The position numbers were made by a program, and so were the translations under genes. A DNA stretch of 64,000 nt from Paragonimus skrjabini miyazakii (lineage: Eukaryota; Platyhelminthes; Trematoda; Plagiorchiida; Troglotrematidae). How positions within the stretch are numbered: position 1 is the stretch's first letter; the number at the start of each line of letters is the position of its first letter. Below the pieces are notes generated by a model. That model worked only from the letters and a program-made list of their open reading frames with translations, was not told where the DNA came from and ran no database searches. The DNA lies in NCBI GenBank assembly GCA_014338405.1, contig JTDE01021271.1:1-64000 (forward strand). The letters run 5' to 3'. Shown piece after piece: positions 56,891-64,000 of this stretch.

Positions 56891-59774
56891 CTGTCGGCGA
56901 AAAGACAACGAGTACGCTCGGCTCAGTTAGGTCATATCAGCATATTCGTTCTGTTTCTGTTAATGATTGCATCGACGAAGACCATGGTCGTTTGGCAACT
57001 AATCTGCTCTTCTTTTCAGCAACTTGGGTGTCTGTGATCTTCTACCAACTCCTTTCTTGGGGTTTGATGGTGTATTGAATGATGAGTCGTCTGTCTGATC
57101 TTTTCGTAGTTCAACTTTGAGTTTGGTTTTTCAACTTTATCCTCTCCGGAATGCATAAGCATGCACTCGTATACTGAAATGCTTCTTGTATTACATTTCA
57201 TACATCTTTCTTCCTAGTATAGATCTTGTCAATGCAGTCTCTCTCACTGTTTATTTTCCGAGAGATAACAGTTTCCTTTTCGTGCTAGCCATTCAATTGG
57301 CTAACCAGCATTGTCCGGATGGACACATTCACACATCTACTAGCCTTATTCCTTTAGGTTTACAGGGATACGTGCTGTGTGAGTGGAACCACAAGTGGTG
57401 CAACGCAAACAACTTGGAGTGATGGTTTAAAGCGCAGGTGTCCTTCGGCTTCGGTCACTGTGACAGGCTAATCAGTTTCGGATGTCGCCAACTGGAACTC
57501 GATTTTGGGTGCTTCGAAAAGATTGTGCACATCCTTTAGAATTACGGCTAGTCCTCTCCTGATTCAACCGATTTCATTGCATTATGTTATGCTACACTTA
57601 ACTATACTTGTGTTTAATGTCTACTCTAACTTATGTGACTTGTACACACGTTCTATTTAGGGGATCTGACGAGCAAACAATTCAAAAATCAGAGAGTGAA
57701 CCTCGATCCACTTGGTAGACCGCATCGCGTACAAGCTATAGGCTCATTTCTTACGTTGTGAAACAGTTTACGAAGAACGTGACGCAGAACGTTCATCAGA
57801 CTTTAAAAAAGAGAAGCTGAAGAACAATTATACAAGTAATGCCATTATTTGCCTGTTTAGGGAAGAGACATGTCAACCTCAGCAATCCAAAAAGCTTATC
57901 CCATGATCGTTTGAAGCCCACGCTAATAATAGGCTCTTCTAACACGGAGTCTAAACTCAGCGACACCTCAATAAAATAAAACGCAATTCTAACCATACAC
58001 AAAACTTAATGAGAGCGTCCACAACGTTAGGTAGGATGGGAATTTTAACTGTCTAACCATTGGAAATAGCGCTGTGGACCTTCTTTGGCCGAATCTTCAC
58101 CTAGTAAGCCTACCAAGACCTATTGTTGAAGTGGTGTTTCAAGTACAGCTTGACACCGATTTCAGTGACCTTTTTAATCAATCGATTCTCGATTCCTCTG
58201 TAATATAATGATATACAAGTGATTAATTTAGCTTGAAGAAGAACCAATAAGAAAGAGCATGTCCTTCAAACTATTAAAAAACGATATCCGCTGACTAAAA
58301 GACCGATAATGGTCCTGATAATAGTCCTGTACGCAGTACTGCATCCAGTATGTTACCAATTAAACAAACAATAGTGAAGAGAACAGCGAATAGGACGCTC
58401 AAATTGAACTTTTCATACAACTATCCAAGCTCTATTTTCTGGCCAAAATGTCAGTAGGCAACTCTAAGAAATATGCATCTCAGCAGCGATTGAGCTGAGT
58501 TCAAAAATACGCCTGCCAGAACAGTACAGATGGGCTAACAACTTGGTAGAAGTATGACTGCTACATCAAACAATATGTGGAAAATCTGACCTGTCTCTTT
58601 CCTGATATTTGAATCACCCATTGCATGAGAAACCACTACCATGTGTAAGTTGTGAATATTTTGGAAATCACGTACAGAAAACTTACGCGCCCGCAATCAT
58701 CATTCTAGAATCTAATATGTTGCGGAGAAATGAACGGCTGACGCAGACTGACTTACAGGCATCTCGTCATGCTCCATACGAAGAGAAGGAATGTATATGT
58801 AAAACGAAACATGCACAAAAAGTATGTAAGCAGCAACAAAACATTGTACGGTCTCTCCAAGTTGGTTTAATGCACAAGTGCAAAATTGAGAACAAGTTAC
58901 GAGACAACTGGTTTGTACCTAGATTATTTGCATGGCGACCCAACAACTACAATGTCGACTAAGCGATGACGAATATGCCATTCTTAGAGAACCGGATATC
59001 TGCGTAACTAGATAGCATCGAATGAATGCATCAACCTGAAAACAGTATAGCAACCTGGGCCAGCTTAAGAATTCCAATGAGGCAATTTACGTTTTTGTGT
59101 ACAATTAGTGTGCCCCAAACGCTGTTCAAACAACTTTCCAGTTCGTCTGTTGTGAGAAATAGTCATTTTAGGCTTGATAAGAAGTACAACACTCAAAAGA
59201 TGTGGTGGCTGTAAAATTCTGTAGCGAAGCGTATCAAGATGAACCGTTGCGTAACATAACGATCACGAAAACACCAGTTTGTATAGAACACTATTCCACC
59301 AGCAATGTTCAGAATGAATCGTTCTTATTAGGATTAAAGCCATACATGTTATTTCCGAAGCACGATATGCGGTAGATAATGAGTAGGAAGCAGAACCCTC
59401 GACAACAAGTATGTATATACATGGTATCAAACGCAGCATAATAGTCATTCACCATGTCTCAAACTGAAAGACAAACCAACTGGTATTGTGGAACCGAAGG
59501 ATATTGGACAGACTTGCAAAGTCAAACAAAATAGTACGTGATAAAAATGAAACAGTGAACACACATCCCAAGTACCCGGTTGTAAAAAGATATCTGGGTC
59601 AAGACAGTCAGTCTAATATGGAAAGAATAAGAAAACTTTGGACAAGAATGTGAACGTAATGAAAGCGTACGAGTGAGATGTTAAACCTAAAACTAGATGT
59701 TTTAGATGAATGAATGGATCAAGGAGGGAGACCGGAGGGAATCAGTGTTGGATGACAAGTCCAAAGTGCCGATA
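56891..59774. other. Intergenic, nothing recognised
   Basis: Short ORFs (57186-57422 +, 58609-58962 + of 117 codons, 59026-59214 +). The 117-codon ORF is Cys- and Lys-rich without a recognised motif. The left end may hold LINE 3' UTR. Confidence 0.45.
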
Positions 59775-60094
59775 TCACAAAATGCCCACGCCACCGGACA
59801 TCAAATCAGAGTAGATGGTGCTCAGCGACTCGGACGGAGTGAGACGGCCTGGTGATGGAGCTGCTAGATCAAGCGACGTGGCTGACGACGAAGTGTCCAA
59901 CTGACAGAACTCGAGCATCTGAATAAGTTCGCGAGACGTCGGACCACCGGGCCACTGTGGTGCATACATATAGACCGGACAGCCGGAGGTGGAAATAATC
60001 CCGACTGGAGTAACCGTATACGCGTTTGAAGTAACGGGGCCTGCTGTCAGAGTGGAGAACGTCCCAACGGGAAAAGCGCCAAGGTTCAGATGTT
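59775..60094 (-). CDS. Probable terminal coding exon of an unidentified host gene
   Basis: On the minus strand a pyrimidine-rich tract ending in TAG (60096-60095 AG) is followed by an open frame of about 106 codons to a TGA at 59775. The encoded tail is Ser/Thr/Pro/Gly-rich and low in charge (HLNLGAFPVGTFSTLT, PQWPGGPTSRELIQMLEFC, PSPGRLTPSESLSTIYSDL), as in activation or disordered C-termini. GC content and codon use differ from the AT-rich neighbourhood. The acceptor-like site, the openness and the composition together suggest a real last exon. Upstream exons should lie to the right on this strand but were not recognised. No protein family is assigned. A competing frame (60159-59869 -) is less protein-like. 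Confidence 0.5.
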
Positions 60095-63000
60095 CTAGAT
60101 ATGAACAGAAGACCGATAAACACAGATAAACCTGAGCGACACTGATCCAGATCTATCAACTAATCATTGTGGACCGACCACCGAGAATACCTGTCCTCAC
60201 CCATAAGAATTAATAATAAACACATCCATCACAATGCACTGCCATCCACGGGGAAGTCTACGAGGTTTGCTTCATGGTTTCGATGACTGATTTCGCGATG
60301 CTTAAAAGCTTTCGATGCAAAATTGAAGCATACGGTTCCATACGTCAACGTGTGCATCTACTTGTTGGGATAAACTTTTAACGTTCCAAAGTTGTTGGAC
60401 TGTGATCAGATAACGCATGATTGCATGATTACGCGTGCACGTTGAGACACCTCTTATGACGAAACGTGTTCCACCGTCTGTTAGGAAGATCTAACTAGTC
60501 CAGTTACAAAGCACAAGCAAACAAAAGAAGGGCTGATAATTGCTTGTATAGACCTTTCCAAGGCTAACGTCTCCGAAGGTTGCTAAGGCACCTGATCCGA
60601 CAATTCAAATTATACCTCAATGTTATGTTGAACAACCGCCAGGCCTACAATGTGCTGAAAGGTTCGTTACTTTTTACCTGTCACACACTACCACAACTAT
60701 CTGTTGTGCGCATGTGTGAATTTCAAAACTTTCACCACCACTGTAACCATCGATCCTCACCAAATACGTATCAAATGTTCAAACACATACGAGACAGTAC
60801 ACTGGTGATAGCAGCTGCTCACAGAAAATAAGTGAAACAACATCAATACTGACTATCTGCCATAGTCAAACGGAGACCGGCAATGAGGTAAACGCTTCAT
60901 GAACATCGCCCAATTTTGATTTCTATGACGAAGCACTGAATGTTCAGTTAACTGGGAATGTCACAAAGTACACACGTAGAAACTTCCAAGGCTAGATTAC
61001 ACTAATGACTTTCTGGTAAATGCCTTCCTTGGCCGTGGTGATTATGGGCTAATTATACTCAATTTGATCAATGTAGACAGTTTCCAAAAGCCGTAACGCT
61101 GCCAGAGATTTTTGAATACTGGAATGGACGGCCATGTCTCAAAGCATCAAGCACGCCATCAGATAATCCCTAGCAGTTCAACCTGTACACGATTACTGAC
61201 TGAAGAGAGCAAACGAATTGTTAACATCTCGCGACGTATGTCTTCTATCGTTATTGGTGAAATAATAAACGTAAGAACTACTTTCCACACTAAATATGCT
61301 AACTTGAATTGATCCGTCTGTATGGCCGGTAAATATGTAGCGTCGTGGATGAGCGCCCACGCGATTAGATCAGATATGTTTCAACTGACCAAACCAAACT
61401 AACTGAACGAAAAAGAAACTCACTTCGTTGTTACACAAAAAGCCTAAACTGAAACGATGAATACCATGAATAAACTTTAAATCACATCGTATGTGGTAAA
61501 GAACGTAGTCAGATTTATGCGTTTCGATAGTGAGAGTATAAAAACCAGAAGACTAAGACATCCGGTATACACACCCTTGATCACAGACCGCATCTATCAC
61601 CACCAGTAACCACAATGACTCATTGCTTGGTAACTGATGAATATCTGTCGCACAATTATGAGAAAGATGATATTGTAGCGACCTGGAGCTTTCATTGGCA
61701 TGCCTGCAGTATGATGTGTAAAATAGTTCCAAAATTCATAGTTGCATGTCGTACCTAAGCTGTTAAGAAAGTTCACATGACGTATGCTGTCCGATTGTTT
61801 GTCTGCATGCCATGTGACAGTCTGGCGCGAACCCAAACCACACACGCTTCCCGTGTACTCTCACTTGTCCACGGCCGGTCTCTAACCTCCCTGGCTAAGT
61901 TGCGTGTCAGTGCCATTTATAACGCTATAAGAGACCTCTTGTATATTTCATTGAGTATATACTTAGTTTCTACTCTCAACGGACTTATTTACATTTCGTG
62001 TGTGTATCTGAGAAAACGAATTAGTGCGCCGTGTACTAAAATACATTTGGCTTGTTGGAAAAATTTACTAAATAGATCTGACTTGAATAGAAAAGCCTTA
62101 AGTACAAAGTCAGGTAGTCATTAACAAGGTGTCTACAACTCACACACAAACAATCAAGTTATACATTAAATTAAAACAGCATGCACATTTCACTGTATTG
62201 GTTATGAAATGTTAGTCAGGCAACGCCAAAATTCGTAGCATTAAATGTGTTTAAAATGTCAACCTATTTGCATTTACGGCCACAGAATCTGACAGTCTAG
62301 GCCTCAAAAAGTGATGTGATCAATAGTAGCAACATTTGAAAACGGTTTACATACTCTACTCCCAACGGCCAATTTTCATGTTGATAAAGAAACACGGTTC
62401 TCGCAACCGATTGTATACATGACTGTCAAGCGTCAGGGAGATGTGTGCTAACATCATGGACAGAACAGGCCAACAAAGGCCGTCTTAATTTCAGCGATAG
62501 GAGTCGCCTTTGTATTCTTCAAACTCATTCTGCTACTGATATAGCTTATGAAGTATCGGGCCAGTCAACATCCAATAAGATCAGAGTAATTCATACAATT
62601 CTAAAAGAGTTGCCTAAGACAATGAAGCGACAAAGTAAATTGACCACAGAAAGATTACTTGCTACTGTTTTTATGAGTGTGTTGGCACCATCACACTCAG
62701 TCTGAGATGAACGCTTATAACTTTTCCAGTGGAATTCAAGCGTCTCCAATTACAGTATCTTAATGGATAAACCACTTCAGCAATTCTTTCTGTTATTTTC
62801 TGTACAATAAAACGAACAGAGAAATGTATATAAAAAAAATTCCAACTTGAGACAGACCTGTTGGGATGAATACCGATAAGTCTTCAGTAGTCCAAACCAT
62901 GTTCGTTCATCCACCTGAAACATTACAGCAACCGGCGCCGGTATCTGTGAAGGGTGGCTGGTATGACGGGGTGATTAGCTAGTTCATCTGATGTGCAGTC

Positions 63001-64000
63001 AAAGCACGTTTTGTAGTTAAACAGTAACGTCCTTATCGCAACTGTCTTATACAAGTCCATCTTAAGCTACCCGGAAATACTCCTTTGTTGCCAGATTATT
63101 AAGATTGGGGCAAATATAACCTTGGTTTAGGGGGTAACTGCTTCTACTTTATTTCATGCACATGGAAACAGCTGATGCACGGATATTTAGATCTATGCAT
63201 CCAATGAGATTATCGATCCAGCTCTCGTTGTTCTTGATAGAAGACCATGAAACGACAGATGCGGTTCTATACGCAAACGAAGTATTTGACAATATTATTG
63301 TAAAATATTAAAACCAAGTGACTGATGGAGTCATGCAGAAACGCTTCACAGCCACAAAATATACATCAAACTATCTGGCAGAGTGTGCAATGTTATATGA
63401 AGTGGAATAGACCATATTTCCTGTTCACAGAACATAATCAAGTCGAAGCTCAATGGAAAAATGCATCTGAACAAGTTCAAATTCAAGAGACGGTAGGGTT
63501 AGCATGACGACGAGGTAATTTTTGGCCCAACAAACGAATCAATAGTTTAACATAGCAACATTCACGGGTTTCAACTGACGAGAGTTGGTTGTGTTTATGC
63601 GATCTTTTCGTCCCAGTGGTAATCTGGGAACGGTTTACAAATGTAAACAAATTGGGGGCCGAAGTGAACAAAGATAACCGTTGATAAAGTTGCTGGCATG
63701 TCACTACTGAACAGTAATCTGGTACAAATATTTGGTGAACAGTAGAAAGAAGTTGAGAAATCGGTCAGATTACTACTTTTGTGTATGCCGATCGAACAAG
63801 GTTCTAGATTTTAAAACACGGAAGCTAAAATTTCAGCCACTGAACCCAGATTAAGTGGAGATCTCGGGAACAACAAGTTAGCATCATATGTTTGTACTGT
63901 AAGAACTCCATCAGACTCCAGTTGCAAAAACTGCTAAACTCACCATCTGAAGTGAAGCTGGCTGCGGTCAAACCAGGCGTAGATTTGAATGAACTGAGTG
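60095..64000. other. Right end of window, nothing recognised
   Basis: Short ORFs only (for example 60580-60831 +, 61112-61312 +, 61777-62124 + of 115 codons, 62445-62705 +). If 59775-60094 is a terminal exon, introns and earlier exons of that gene would lie here, but none stands out by composition or motif. Confidence 0.4.

Noticed and set aside
1..64000. CRISPR arrays, operons or prokaryotic defence genes
   Set aside because: No regularly spaced repeats and no intact gene clusters. The repeat content is of animal type.
1..64000. tRNA or rRNA genes
   Set aside because: No convincing tRNA box B or cloverleaf and no rRNA core motif was seen by eye. A covariance search would be needed to exclude divergent ones.

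Overview
The window looks like a transposon-rich intergenic or intronic stretch of a metazoan nuclear genome. It is AT-rich, has no operons and no long intact ORFs, and holds many decayed retroelements: Gypsy LTR elements, Penelope-like elements (PLEs) with GIY-YIG endonucleases, and CR1-like and RTE-like LINEs. That mixture fits a flatworm, most likely a trematode, but this is inferred from repeat content and not from a recognised host gene. Only two short stretches look like host coding sequence: the end of an ORF at 1-54 (+) and a probable terminal exon at 59775-60094 (-).

Layout. 0-3.4 kb: a Gypsy element on the minus strand with a 5' LTR, a tRNA-His-type primer-binding site and gag-protease-RT-RNase H almost in one frame, broken by nonsense codons and lost after RNase H. 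4.2-7.1 kb: a decayed EnSpm/CACTA-like transposase (-), followed on the same strand by pieces resembling a DUF4806-type protein. 7.7-10.4 kb: a nearly full-span but decayed PLE (-). 12.9-13.8 kb: a CR1-like LINE endonuclease (-). 14.7-17.1 kb: a solo Gypsy LTR split by a 1.94-kb insertion that is an inverted copy of 38.66-40.59 kb. 17.4 kb: a hammerhead-ribozyme-like motif (-). 21.9-23.1 kb: a PLE fragment flanked by inverted copies of its own 3' end. 24.1 kb: an ACT microsatellite. 30.4-31.2 kb: another PLE (-). 41.5-42.1 kb: PLE RT remnant (+). 45.9-46.4 kb: a solo LTR with target duplication ATAT. 46.6 kb: PLE C-terminus (-). 48.1-50.3 kb: a PLE (+) interrupted by an RTE LINE tail (-). 51.9-52.4 kb: CR1-like RT (+). 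55.6-56.9 kb: a LINE RT with a C-terminal zinc finger (+). The remaining stretches (17.4-21.9, 25-30, 31-38, 42-45.8, 52.4-55.6, 57-59.7 and 60.1-64 kb) show nothing recognisable.

No functional multi-gene system is visible. The most interesting observations are structural. Target-site duplications show that a solo LTR at 14.7-17.1 kb received a templated 1.94-kb copy from another solo-LTR locus in the window. The LTR family carries a 174-bp in-frame internal duplication, a largely open reading frame in several copies and a hairpin around its poly(A) signal. One PLE has inverted 3' termini, and a transposase lies next to a DUF4806-like gene remnant.
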